Part shown: one piece after another, positions 24,528-32,380 of the stretch
Numbering within the stretch: position 1 is the stretch's first letter
Layout of the letters: every line of letters starts with the position of its first letter
Program-made: the position numbers and the translations under genes
Assembly (NCBI GenBank): GCA_016712525.1
Contig: JADJQX010000008.1
Location: 1,302,001 to 1,366,000, forward strand
DNA length: 64,000 nt
Source: Myxococcales bacterium
GTDB lineage: Bacteria > Myxococcota_A > Polyangia > Polyangiales > Polyangiaceae
Direction of reading: 5' to 3'
Notes under the pieces: generated by a model
The model's input: the letters and a program-made list of their open reading frames with translations, nothing else
What the model was told of the DNA's origin: nothing
Databases searched by the model: none

Positions 24528-25759
24528 GCCTCGCCTTCGAGGACCGCATCGTCGAGGCCGGGCTCATCGGCGACCCGTTCTTCGAGGGGGCGCCGCGCTT
24601 CCGCGAGGAGCCCGTGGTCCTCTCGTCGAAGACGTGGAGCGCAGCCTGCGACGTGGCCCGTGGCATCGTGCGCGTCCACGACGAGCTCACCCGCATCGTC
24701 GGCGCCGATCCCGACCTGCTCGACTCGTTCTACGAGCTCTTGCCCTGCCAGCGGCTGCTCTGGGAGGCGTCGAGCCCGTTCTGGCACGGCTACGCCCGGG
24801 CGGACGTGTTCGAGACCGACGCGGGCCTCGTCGTGTGCGAGCTCAACTCCGACACGCCCACGGGGCACGCCGAAGCGCTGTGCCTCTCGTCTCTCGTCCG
24901 CGACACGACGGGCGCCACGTTCGATCCGAACGAGCGCCTCAAAGATGCCCACCTCGACATGATCGAGGCCTACGCCGAGGCCCGCCTCGGGCCGGGCTAT
25001 CCGCGCACCGCAGGGATCATGTATCCCACGGATCTTACGGAAGATTTGCCGCTCGTCCGCCTCCTCCAGGGCTGGCTCGAGTCCCGTGGATTCCGCGTGG
25101 TCACGGGCTCCCCCTACAACCTCGGCGAGCACGCGAGCGGGCAGGTCGCGCTCTTCGGCGAGCCATGCTCCGTGATCGTGCGGCACTACAAAACCGATTG
25201 GCTCACCGAGCGCGTCCCGGTGTGGACGTGCGATCCCCCGTTCGACGATCCGTTGCCGCTCGCGAGGCCCCTCGAGCTGCTCGCGCGCGCCGAGCTCCGC
25301 GGCCGTTCGGTCGTGGTGAACCCGCTCGGCGCGGCCCTCACGCAGAACAAACGCTCTCTCGCGCTCCTCTGGGAGAAGATCGATCTCCTCACGCCCGAGT
25401 CACGGGACTTCGTCATGGCCCACGTTCCGGAGACCATGCGCCTCGAGTCGGCGCACCCCGCCCTCCTGTCGGTCGAGCGCGAGTCGTGGGTCCTGAAGAG
25501 CGACTACGGCTGCGAAGGTGACGAGGTGGTCCTCGGGCACGAGCTCACGCAAGACGAGTGGGACCGCGCGCTCTCCCTCGCGCAGCCCGGCCGATGGATC
25601 GTGCAGCGCCGCTTCCGTCCGCGCCTCTCCCCGAGCGGCGAGGCCACGAACCTCGGCGTGTACGTCGTCGCCGGCGAGGTGGCAGGCCTCTACGCGCGAA
25701 CGCACTCCGGCGCGACCGACCGGCACGCGACGAGCGCGCCCGCGTGGGTGAAGAAATGA
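24524..25759 (+). CDS. glutathionylspermidine synthase-like ATP-grasp ligase
   Basis: A 411-residue soluble enzyme. GTG 24524 overlaps the preceding stop and has GAGAGG five bases before it. It resembles the GSP_synth C-terminal synthetase domain: FETDAGLVVCELNSDTPTGHAE, IMYPTDLTEDLPLVRLL, VIVRHYKTDWLTER, WVLKSDYGCEGDEVVLG, WIVQRRFRP. Relatives form an amide bond using ATP. True glutathionylspermidine synthesis is not implied, since myxobacterial members lack the amidase half and the substrate is unknown. Upstream is a DUF350 membrane protein, downstream a membrane protein with a low-complexity tail. Confidence 0.82.
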   Translation: MSLAFEDRIVEAGLIGDPFFEGAPRFREEPVVLSSKTWSAACDVARGIVRVHDELTRIVGADPDLLDSFYELLPCQRLLWEASSPFWHGYARADVFETDAGLVVCELNSDTPTGHAEALCLSSLVRDTTGATFDPNERLKDAHLDMIEAYAEARLGPGYPRTAGIMYPTDLTEDLPLVRLLQGWLESRGFRVVTGSPYNLGEHASGQVALFGEPCSVIVRHYKTDWLTERVPVWTCDPPFDDPLPLARPLELLARAELRGRSVVVNPLGAALTQNKRSLALLWEKIDLLTPESRDFVMAHVPETMRLESAHPALLSVERESWVLKSDYGCEGDEVVLGHELTQDEWDRALSLAQPGRWIVQRRFRPRLSPSGEATNLGVYVVAGEVAGLYARTHSGATDRHATSAPAWVKK

Positions 25760-27141
25760 CGACCCCTCCGAACGGCCCGAAGGCCCCGGGAGCACCTCTC
25801 CCGAAGCTCCCGATCACGATCCAGGAGCGGATCGACAACCCTCGCTACATCGGCGCGCGCTGGTGGTACGAAGGGCTCGAGCGCGAGGTCGACGGCGTGG
25901 CCCGCCGCAAGGCGTTGCTCGGGTTCATGGCGCTCGGCGTCGGCATCGCGGGCATCGGCTGGGGCATCTCGAAGGTGACCAAATCGGCGGCGAGCGGCAT
26001 CGACTCGGACGCGCTCGAGGCTCAGAAGAGCTACGGATGGAACGTCGGCGCCGACGACGTCGCGCTCGACTACCAGGCGGCCGCGCTCGGCGAGGCGTGC
26101 GATCCGAACGTGCTCACCACGCTCGCCACGCGGCTCCGGCCCACCGATCCGGCGTTCGTGCCCCACTACCGCGCCACGCTCTTCCAGGCCCTCGCGGCCA
26201 CGCCGACGGCCTCGGGCCTCGTCGACACGGGCAAGGCGCTCCGCGATCAGATGCGGTACGTCTCGAACACCGAGACCCAGCTCGCGTTCGATCGCGGGCG
26301 CGCCATGGCCGCGCTCTTCGAGGGAGCCGCCGCGAAGGGCAAGGCGCTCGTCGTCGATCTCCCAGGTCCCCTCGCTGTCGCGTTCGCGGCCGGCCTCTCC
26401 GAGAAGCTCGAGCCCGTCTTCGGGTTCGACGGGTGGCCCCACCCGCGCGGCGTCGTGCCGTCGCATCTCACGCTCGGGTCGGCGCTCTACTTCACGGATC
26501 TCTTCGAAAAGACTGCAAAATCTCGCCCCACGGGGGCAGCGCCCGTGTTCGTGCTCGATCGCGCTCGCCTCTCCCCCTACGAGGACGACTCGGACAAGTT
26601 CGACAACCGCTACGTCGCCGTGCTCCCCACCGCCGATTCGCTCGCGAGCTTGGGCGTGACGCAGCTCCTCTACGTGAGCGCCGACGGCGACAAAGAGGCC
26701 GACGACATCGCCGACGACTTCGTCGCCTACAAGAAGAAGAACATCGACCTCCGCATGGTGTCGACGGCCGACTTCACCGCCGACACGAGCGCCCCCGCGC
26801 AGAAGGTCGCGGTCGCCCCACGCGGCGCCAGCGCGAGCTACGAGTCGAACCCGAACGTCTACTACGGGGGCTCGAGCGGCACCCATTTCTGGTTCTGGAA
26901 CACCTACGGCTGGGGCAGCCCACCGCGCCCGGCCACGCGCCCCGTGTTCGTCCCGGTGCGCCCGTCGTACGTGCCGTCGCCCCGCACGACCCCGTTCTCG
27001 AGCACCTCGGGCTCGCGCTCTCGGCCGAGCGATTTCGGGCGCGTGACCGTGCACCCGTCCCCCTCGGGCGGAAAACCCTCGGGCTACTCGCGCTCCGGCT
27101 CCTGGGGCCGCGGCGGCTCGCTGTTCGGGAGCGGAGGATGA
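25756..27141 (+). CDS. membrane-anchored protein with Ser/Gly/Pro-rich tail
   Basis: A 461-residue protein translationally coupled to the ligase upstream (ATGA overlap at 25756). One membrane segment (LLGFMALGVGIAGIGWGISKV, about residues 52-72) follows a short N-terminal part with conserved-looking RYIGARWWYEGL. A globular domain (about 90-340) is next; FVLDRARLSPYEDD and DNRYVAVLPTAD are its clearest stretches. The tail is rich in Ser, Gly, Pro, Arg and Tyr (YYGGSSGTHFWFWNTYGWG, then GSWGRGGSLFGSGG). Not recognised beyond co-occurrence with DUF350/ligase genes, which suggests a shared envelope pathway. Confidence 0.75.
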   Translation: MTTPPNGPKAPGAPLPKLPITIQERIDNPRYIGARWWYEGLEREVDGVARRKALLGFMALGVGIAGIGWGISKVTKSAASGIDSDALEAQKSYGWNVGADDVALDYQAAALGEACDPNVLTTLATRLRPTDPAFVPHYRATLFQALAATPTASGLVDTGKALRDQMRYVSNTETQLAFDRGRAMAALFEGAAAKGKALVVDLPGPLAVAFAAGLSEKLEPVFGFDGWPHPRGVVPSHLTLGSALYFTDLFEKTAKSRPTGAAPVFVLDRARLSPYEDDSDKFDNRYVAVLPTADSLASLGVTQLLYVSADGDKEADDIADDFVAYKKKNIDLRMVSTADFTADTSAPAQKVAVAPRGASASYESNPNVYYGGSSGTHFWFWNTYGWGSPPRPATRPVFVPVRPSYVPSPRTTPFSSTSGSRSRPSDFGRVTVHPSPSGGKPSGYSRSGSWGRGGSLFGSGG

Positions 27142-27178
27142 GCCCGGAGACCTCGCTCCATCTCGGAAGGCAGCCCAA

Positions 27179-27736
27179 GTGAAGCTCTCTCTCTTCGCGC
27201 TCCAAGTGTTCTTGCCGCTGCCCGCCGCCGACACGGCCCGGTACGGTCTCGTCGACGCCATCCGCCAGACCCCGGACGCCTGCGACTTCGCCACGAAGAA
27301 CGCGAGCTACGGGCGCGTCGTCCAGGCGCTCTTGCCGCACACGCAGAGCTTCGTCATGGGCGTATGGGACTACATCGAGGATCACGATCGCGCGAACGAG
27401 GAGTTTCGCTCGTGGTGCGACGGCACCGAGAACGACGCGAACGAGGCCGCGCCCACCGATCCGTACCGCTCGGGCCCGCTGCACATGTTCGCGACGCTCC
27501 TCTTCCTGATGGCGCACGGCAAGGCCGCCGATCGTGTGATCTGCGAGGCCTGCCGCATGCCCGAAGAGGTCTACTGGCAGCGCGCCACCTTCGCGCGCCT
27601 GCTCTCGTCGATCCCCCACCTGAACTTCGCCACCATCTCGTCCGACGCGATCTACGTGCGCCCCTCGGGCCCGGGCGGCGTCACGGCCGAAGAGCTCGCC
27701 GAGGAGCACTACGGGTACCTGAAGAAGCTCGCGTGA
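27179..27736 (+). CDS. conserved-looking protein of unknown function, last gene of DUF350 operon
   Basis: A 185-residue soluble protein starting at GTG 27179, with GGAAGG eight bases upstream. It is 37 bases after the preceding gene. It is rich in aromatic and acidic residues (FVMGVWDYIEDHDRANEEFRSW, GPLHMFATLLFLMAHG, CEACRMPEEVYW). The CxxC in ICEACRMPEE could bind metal, but a single pair is weak evidence. No family recognised. Its place in the operon suggests it serves the same pathway as the DUF350 protein and the ligase. Confidence 0.72.
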   Translation: MKLSLFALQVFLPLPAADTARYGLVDAIRQTPDACDFATKNASYGRVVQALLPHTQSFVMGVWDYIEDHDRANEEFRSWCDGTENDANEAAPTDPYRSGPLHMFATLLFLMAHGKAADRVICEACRMPEEVYWQRATFARLLSSIPHLNFATISSDAIYVRPSGPGGVTAEELAEEHYGYLKKLA

Positions 27737-27751
27737 GACGCGCCCTTCGTC

Positions 27752-27768
27752 GTGTGCATACTGCACAC
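27752..27768. repeat. TGYA-N3-TRCA palindrome, copy 4 (perfect 7+3+7)
   Basis: GTGTGCA-TAC-TGCACAC, a perfect inverted repeat in the 70-base gap between convergent genes. There is no T-tract after it, so it is not an obvious terminator. Confidence 0.65.
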
Positions 27769-27806
27769 GAACCGGGAGGCCGACGACGACAGGGACGGCG
27801 CGCGCG

Positions 27807-28589
27807 TCAGGGCTTCTTCGCGCGGTTCTCTTTCGACACGGTCACGTAGACGCGCCCCGGGGGTGTTCCCGCGGCGATTTTGGCCTCGGCCTTGCGGAGC
27901 TCGGTCGTCACGAGCGCGCGGAGATCGTCGAGCGAAGTCGGCCCCTCGGTGACGACCCCATTCACCACGTACGTCGGCGTGCGATCGACGCCGAGGGATT
28001 TGGCGAGGAGCCCGTCGGCCTCGACCTTCTGCTCGTAGGCCTTGTCGGAGAGGGCCTCGTGGAGGCGCAGCTTGTCGACACCGGCTTCGGCGCCCCACGC
28101 GAGGTACGACTCGGGGCCGAGGAACGCCCGGTTCTTGAAGGCCAAATCGTGGAACTTGAAGAAGGCCTCGTTGCCGCCGAGCGTGTGCACGGCCGCCCCC
28201 GCGACGCCCGCCGCGCGTGATTTTTCGTGCGTGGCGACGACGAGGGTCTTCCAGACGAGGCGGAGCTTCTTGGGGCCGAGCTCGGTCTTCAGCGTGGCGA
28301 TATCGCTCTGCGCGCGGGCCGAGTGCGGGCACTGGAAATTGCCGAACATCACGAGCGTCACGAGCGCGTCGCGATCCCCGGACATCGGATCTTCGGCCGT
28401 GACGGGCACGGGTGACGCCGAGTCGTCGAACGCGGCGGCGTCGACGGCCGCGCGCACCGGAGCCGGAGTCGCCCCACCGCACGACTTGCCCGCCGACACC
28501 ACAGCGATGACGATGCCAACGACGACGCCCGCAGCGATGAGGGCGCCGCCGCGCTTCCACGACGGCTCTCCCGACTCTTCTTGGCTCAC
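27807..28589 (-). CDS. DsbA-like thioredoxin-fold protein with CxxS active site
   Basis: A 260-residue protein starting at GTG 28589. One N-terminal membrane anchor (GGALIAAGVVVGIVIAVVSAG, about 14-34) is followed by a DsbA/Thioredoxin_4-type domain: LVTLVMFGNFQCPHSARAQSD, KTLVVATHEKSRAAGVAG, FFKFHDLAFKNRAFL, GVDRTPTYVVNG (the cis-Pro strand). The active site is CPHS rather than CxxC, so it cannot form the usual disulfide and may act as an isomerase, reductase or binding protein. It faces the periplasm. It is 22 bases downstream of a lipoprotein gene on the same strand. Confidence 0.88.
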   Translation of the reverse strand: MSQEESGEPSWKRGGALIAAGVVVGIVIAVVSAGKSCGGATPAPVRAAVDAAAFDDSASPVPVTAEDPMSGDRDALVTLVMFGNFQCPHSARAQSDIATLKTELGPKKLRLVWKTLVVATHEKSRAAGVAGAAVHTLGGNEAFFKFHDLAFKNRAFLGPESYLAWGAEAGVDKLRLHEALSDKAYEQKVEADGLLAKSLGVDRTPTYVVNGVVTEGPTSLDDLRALVTTELRKAEAKIAAGTPPGRVYVTVSKENRAKKP

Positions 28590-28611
28590 TACGAACGCTC
28601 TCTCGAACGGC

Positions 28612-29358
28612 TCAGTTGCCGGCTCCGGTCGCCGAAGCCTGCGACGAGCGCTCCTCGGGGGCCGCGCCGCCGCACCTCAGGAACGACGACGAGAGGCCTT
28701 TCGCGATCTCGTCGTCGTCGCCGAAGCAGGGCGCCGAGGAGACCGCGTCCCCGAAGCAGCGGAGCACGGGCGCGGCCTGCGGCGGGACGGTGACGTTCGC
28801 CTCGGCGAGCGCCCGCGCGACCACCTGAGGGCACGTCGCGGGGACGGCGCAGACCTCCCCGAGGTCGCCGCTGAGGCGCGGGAAACATCGCCCGATGTAC
28901 CGGCACACGTTGCCGATCATGTAGCAGGCCGCCTCGGCGAACGACGTGCTGCCGCCCCCGAACCCGGCTGGACCTGCGCTCACACCACCGTTGCCGGCGT
29001 TCGTCGAGCCGCCCGTACCGCCGACGAGGCCCGAGGCCCCCGTGCCGCCTCCGCCCGCGTTCGAGGGGCCCGAAGCCGCCCCACCCGAAGGCACCGAGGT
29101 CGCGCCGAGCTTGAGCGCCTTGCCGAGACCGACCGGGTCGATCCCGCCGACGCCCGAGGACTTCGAGCTCTTCGGGGTCCCGGTGGTGGGGAGAGACGTC
29201 CCCTCCGGCACGACCGGGTCGGCCTGGGTCTTCACGAAGGCGTCGATCGCCTGCTCCATCTCTTCGGAAATGTTCGAGTTTTCGGCAGGGGCAGACGAAG
29301 CGCACGCCACCGCCGAGCCCGCCACCGAGACGACCAAAGCCAGCTTGAAGAGTTTCAT
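28612..29358 (-). CDS. Cys-containing lipoprotein with Gly-rich linker
   Basis: A 248-residue lipoprotein. ATG 29358 (GAGG five bases upstream) is preferred over GTG 29361. Signal MKLFKLALVVSVAGSAVAC carries lipobox AVAC at Cys19. A Gly/Ser/Thr-rich linker (about 75-135) leads to a small helical domain with several Cys (ACYMIGNVCRYIGRC, CAVPATCPQVVARAL, LRCFGDAVSSAPCFGDDDE). Function unknown. It sits immediately upstream of a DsbA-like gene, so its disulfides could be that protein's substrate; this is a guess from position. Confidence 0.72.
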   Translation of the reverse strand: MKLFKLALVVSVAGSAVACASSAPAENSNISEEMEQAIDAFVKTQADPVVPEGTSLPTTGTPKSSKSSGVGGIDPVGLGKALKLGATSVPSGGAASGPSNAGGGGTGASGLVGGTGGSTNAGNGGVSAGPAGFGGGSTSFAEAACYMIGNVCRYIGRCFPRLSGDLGEVCAVPATCPQVVARALAEANVTVPPQAAPVLRCFGDAVSSAPCFGDDDEIAKGLSSSFLRCGGAAPEERSSQASATGAGN

Positions 29359-29397
29359 CACGACCTCGCTCTCGAAGGATACGTGAGGGTTTCGGCC

Positions 29398-30012
29398 TTA
29401 CCAGTAAAGATTGCCGAAAATGCCCGACGTGCCGGTCGTGAAGTTGATGGTCTTGAACTCGTCACGGAACGAGACGCCGACGCCGGTCTGGCCGGACACG
29501 CTGAGGTGGTCCGAGAAGAAGTACTCGGCGCCGAGGCCCACGTTGAACGCCATCGAGAACTGAGGAAGAAAGTCTCCGCCGGTCCCCGGCCTCGCGAAGA
29601 ACGCGCTCGGCTGAACGAACGGCGAGAGGTTTCCGGCCTTGGCGATGTAGGCGCGGTAGCCGACCTCGAGCGAGAACCCCGGCCTGAAGACCGACGACTT
29701 CGTGCCGAAGTCGATGCCGACGTCGAGCTTGAGGGCGCCCGAGTCGCTCAAGAAGTACGAGATGCCCGCGGTGGGCGCGCCGCCCGCGGGCAGGCCGAGC
29801 GAGATGCCGAGCCAGCCCTGGTGCGGGCCGTACGTGCCATCGGCGGACGAGGCAGCAGGAGCGGGAGCCGCGGCGGGTGCGGGAGCCGGAGCGGCGGGAG
29901 CCGGGGCAGCCGCGGGCGGCGGGGCCGGGGGCGGGGGGAGGGCGGGCTGCGCAAAAGCCGACGCAGGAAGGGCGACGAGGGCGGCGGTCAGGAAAATTCG
30001 TTTCATCATCAT
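29398..30012 (-). CDS. outer-membrane beta-barrel protein (opacity-like porin)
   Basis: A 204-residue protein with signal MMMKRIFLTAALVALPASAFA. Three consecutive ATGs lie at 30012, 30009 and 30006; GGAGG fits the first. A Pro/Ala-rich periplasmic linker (about 22-60) precedes an eight-strand-type barrel of alternating hydrophobic residues (LKLDVGIDFGT, PGFSLEVGYRAYIA, MAFNVGLGAEYFF, VGVSFRDEF). The chain ends in Trp (FGNLYW), the terminal aromatic needed for BAM recognition. Likely a structural or adhesive outer-membrane protein. Confidence 0.82.
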   Translation of the reverse strand: MMMKRIFLTAALVALPASAFAQPALPPPPAPPPAAAPAPAAPAPAPAAAPAPAASSADGTYGPHQGWLGISLGLPAGGAPTAGISYFLSDSGALKLDVGIDFGTKSSVFRPGFSLEVGYRAYIAKAGNLSPFVQPSAFFARPGTGGDFLPQFSMAFNVGLGAEYFFSDHLSVSGQTGVGVSFRDEFKTINFTTGTSGIFGNLYW

Positions 30013-30223
30013 GGCATTCCTCCGCGGACGGGGGCGCGAACGTCGTTTCGCATTCGCGCCATCGGGCGCCGTCTCGCGGGGGAACCTCGCAAGACCCGAG
30101 AGCGAGGGCCAACTTCGTGGCGCTTCATGACGACCTCCGCCTTCGCGCGACGCGCCCTCTTCGGCGCCTTTTTTGCGTCTCATTCCTTGCCGCTCGGACG
30201 TTTCTGGGCTTTGTTCACGCGCA

Positions 30224-31105
30224 GTGAGCACCGAGACCCAAGACACTCCGAGCCAGGCCCCGGCCGGCAAAACTCCCGCCTACCGTGACATCCTCGAGGT
30301 CGGCAAAAAGACGCTCACGCGCCTCGAACGCGCTCAGATCCGCTTCGTGCGTCGCACGTTCGAGCCGGGACCGCTCAGCGACGGGCTCGTCACCATGCAG
30401 CGGATCGTGGGCTCGCAGTGGATCGAGCACTGCACGCGCAACATTCGCGAGTTTTACGGGCTCGACCGCATCCCGAAGCTCAAGAAGACCGACAGCGTCA
30501 TCCTCGTGTCGAACCACCGGAGCTTCTTCGACATGTACGCGATGACCGGGTACTTCGTGTACCGCGGCCTCGAGCAGCGCCTGCTCTTCCCCGTGCGATC
30601 GAATTTCTTCTACGACTCGCCCGCGGGCCTCTTCGTGAACGGGCTCATGAGCTGGTTCGCCATGTACCCGCCGATCTTTCGGGAGCGGTCGCGCGCGGCG
30701 CTGAACGTCGCGAGCCTCGACGAGACGATCCGGCTCGTTCGCTCGGGTGGCATGTTCTTGGGAGTCCACCCCGAGGGTCAACGGAACCAAGGCACGGACC
30801 CGTACGCGCTCCTCCCCGCCCAGCGCGGCGTGGGCCGCATCTTCCACGAGTGCCCGAACGCCGTGGTCATCCCCGCGTTCATCAACGGCCTCGGGAACGA
30901 CCTCAAAAAACAGGTCAAAGGCAACTTCGACGGCACCGGCGAGCGCATCATCGCGGTCTTCGGCGAGCCTATCGACTTCGGCGATCTCCTGAAGCGCTCG
31001 GGCTCGCCCAAGGTCCACAAAGAGCTCTCCGAGCTCAGCATGCAGCACGTGAAGAAGCTCTCCGAAGAGGAACGGGTCTACCGCTCGATGCCGAAGCCTC
31101 GCTGA
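30224..31105 (+). CDS. 1-acylglycerol-3-phosphate acyltransferase-like (PlsC domain)
   Basis: A 293-residue protein started at GTG 30224 (VSTETQDTP). The PlsC acyltransferase motifs are clear: NHRSFFDM (HX4D) at about residue 100, VRSNFF, and PEGQRN (motif III). It should transfer an acyl chain to lysophosphatidic acid or a related acceptor at the cytoplasmic face of the inner membrane. The long N-terminal extension is soluble. No adjacent lipid gene supports a more exact role. Confidence 0.87.
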   Translation: MSTETQDTPSQAPAGKTPAYRDILEVGKKTLTRLERAQIRFVRRTFEPGPLSDGLVTMQRIVGSQWIEHCTRNIREFYGLDRIPKLKKTDSVILVSNHRSFFDMYAMTGYFVYRGLEQRLLFPVRSNFFYDSPAGLFVNGLMSWFAMYPPIFRERSRAALNVASLDETIRLVRSGGMFLGVHPEGQRNQGTDPYALLPAQRGVGRIFHECPNAVVIPAFINGLGNDLKKQVKGNFDGTGERIIAVFGEPIDFGDLLKRSGSPKVHKELSELSMQHVKKLSEEERVYRSMPKPR

Positions 31106-31130
31106 AGGCGCGAACGCGCTCGTCGATGGC

Positions 31131-31889
31131 TCAGAACCAGGCCACGTAGCGCCCCGAGAGACGCGCGACGTGGCACGTGGCGGAGACCCGAGGCGTGTCG
31201 CCCGTGAAGGGCTCGATCTGGTGGAGCCTGTAGCTCTCGAAGAGCACCACGTCTCCTGGTGTGTAAGATACACACGTAGGCTCGCAGAGCCGCGCGAGGG
31301 CCGGGTCCTCGTGCCCGTCGAACGGCAGGTCCCAGAGCCTCAGGCCACCGCCGCCCTCGACCTGCGAGAGCGCGAGCACGGCGGTGTAGGCCGCCCCGCG
31401 CGCCCTCACGTGCGGCTCGGGGAGACCCTCGGTGTCGAAGTGGACCTCGCCCCCGTGTTTCGCGCAGGCCCCGTGCGGCTCGAACACGTGCACGCCCGGG
31501 CCCGCGTACCCGGGGCGCGGCTCGACCTTCACACCGAGCAGCTCCGACACGACACGCAGCAGCGTGGCCTGGAGACCGGGCACGTGCCTACGAACGCAGG
31601 CGTCCGACGCCTTGGAGGACGCGAAATAGGAGCGCGCGTGGCCCTCCTCGAGATGGGTGTACCATGCAACACCGAGGCTCGCCTGCGTCCCGAACGCGTG
31701 GGTGTAGTCGGCGCGGGCGGCGAGCACCCTGTCGGTCCACGCGCGCGCGTGCGAGGGAGAGAGCACCCCGTGGACGTGGACGGCGAGGCTCTCTTCGACG
31801 AGGCGAGCCCTCGAATCGCGCGCGAAACGCTCGATCCCACCCGGAGAGTCGAGCTCGACGACCGCGCGCCCGTGCGGCGCGAGGCTCAA
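31131..31889 (-). CDS. prolyl 4-hydroxylase-type 2OG-Fe(II) oxygenase
   Basis: A 252-residue enzyme. TTG 31889 overlaps the stop of the upstream gene (TTGA), consistent with translational coupling; no better start exists in frame. The HxD of the iron site is in GGEVHFDTEG (about 150), the distal His in SYRLHQIEPF and the 2OG-binding Arg in TPRVSATCHV near the C-terminus. The strand DVVLFESYRLH matches the jelly-roll pattern. It is probably a cytoplasmic protein or small-molecule hydroxylase; the substrate is unknown. The gene contains two TGYA-N3-TRCA palindromes. Confidence 0.78.
   Translation of the reverse strand: MSLAPHGRAVVELDSPGGIERFARDSRARLVEESLAVHVHGVLSPSHARAWTDRVLAARADYTHAFGTQASLGVAWYTHLEEGHARSYFASSKASDACVRRHVPGLQATLLRVVSELLGVKVEPRPGYAGPGVHVFEPHGACAKHGGEVHFDTEGLPEPHVRARGAAYTAVLALSQVEGGGGLRLWDLPFDGHEDPALARLCEPTCVSYTPGDVVLFESYRLHQIEPFTGDTPRVSATCHVARLSGRYVAWF
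31259..31275. repeat. TGYA-N3-TRCA palindrome, copy 5 (perfect 7+3+7)
   Basis: GTGTGTA-AGA-TACACAC inside the prolyl-hydroxylase-like gene (coding strand TGT GTA TCT TAC ACA, core starting at codon position 3). Confidence 0.65.
31658..31668. repeat. TGYA-N3-TRCA palindrome, copy 6
   Basis: TGTA-CCA-TGCA, with wider arms GGTGT and ACACC, in the same oxygenase gene 396 bases from copy 5. Coding strand GTT GCA TGG TAC ACC. Confidence 0.6.
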
Positions 31890-32299
31890 AGCGCCGAGAG
31901 GCGGGTCATCAACCGACCGCACAGATCGCTCTGTGGGTTGCGCTCGCGCTCGAGCCGAAGCCCCTCGCGGATGACCGCGGTCGCCCCTTCGGCGTCGCCG
32001 AGGAGGGCGCGGCACACCCCGAGCATCTCGTAATCTTCGGGGTCGTTCGTCTGGCCGACCAGCACCTCGAGCGGGGCCGCGGCGGCACGATGAGCATCCA
32101 CGAGAGAGGCGGCGGGCGCGCCCGTGCGTTTGGCGAGCACGAGCAGCTTGAAAGCTTGCCGGCGATCTTCGGGCCGCTGCTCGGCGAAGAGCGGCGTCAC
32201 GAAGAGGCTCCCGAACGCGGCGTTGGCGCCCTCGGCGTCCCCTCCGCGCATGAGGCCCACGATCCGCTTCACCTCGGCGACGAACACGTCCTTGCTCAT
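31886..32299 (-). CDS. small helical TPR-like protein
   Basis: A 137-residue soluble protein with no signal peptide. It is nearly all helical, with paired-helix spacing like degenerate TPRs (FVAEVKRIVGLMRGGDAEGA, YEMLGVCRALLGDAEGATAV). No catalytic motif seen. Its stop overlaps the TTG start of the downstream prolyl-hydroxylase-like gene, so the two are almost certainly one operon and may interact. Confidence 0.75.
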   Translation of the reverse strand: MSKDVFVAEVKRIVGLMRGGDAEGANAAFGSLFVTPLFAEQRPEDRRQAFKLLVLAKRTGAPAASLVDAHRAAAAPLEVLVGQTNDPEDYEMLGVCRALLGDAEGATAVIREGLRLERERNPQSDLCGRLMTRLSAL

Positions 32300-32380
32300 G
32301 CCGAGGGACGTTAGTTCGTCGACCCCGCGCTTTCAATGACGACGCGCCCTCTCCCACACGGTGGGAGCGCGCACGATACG

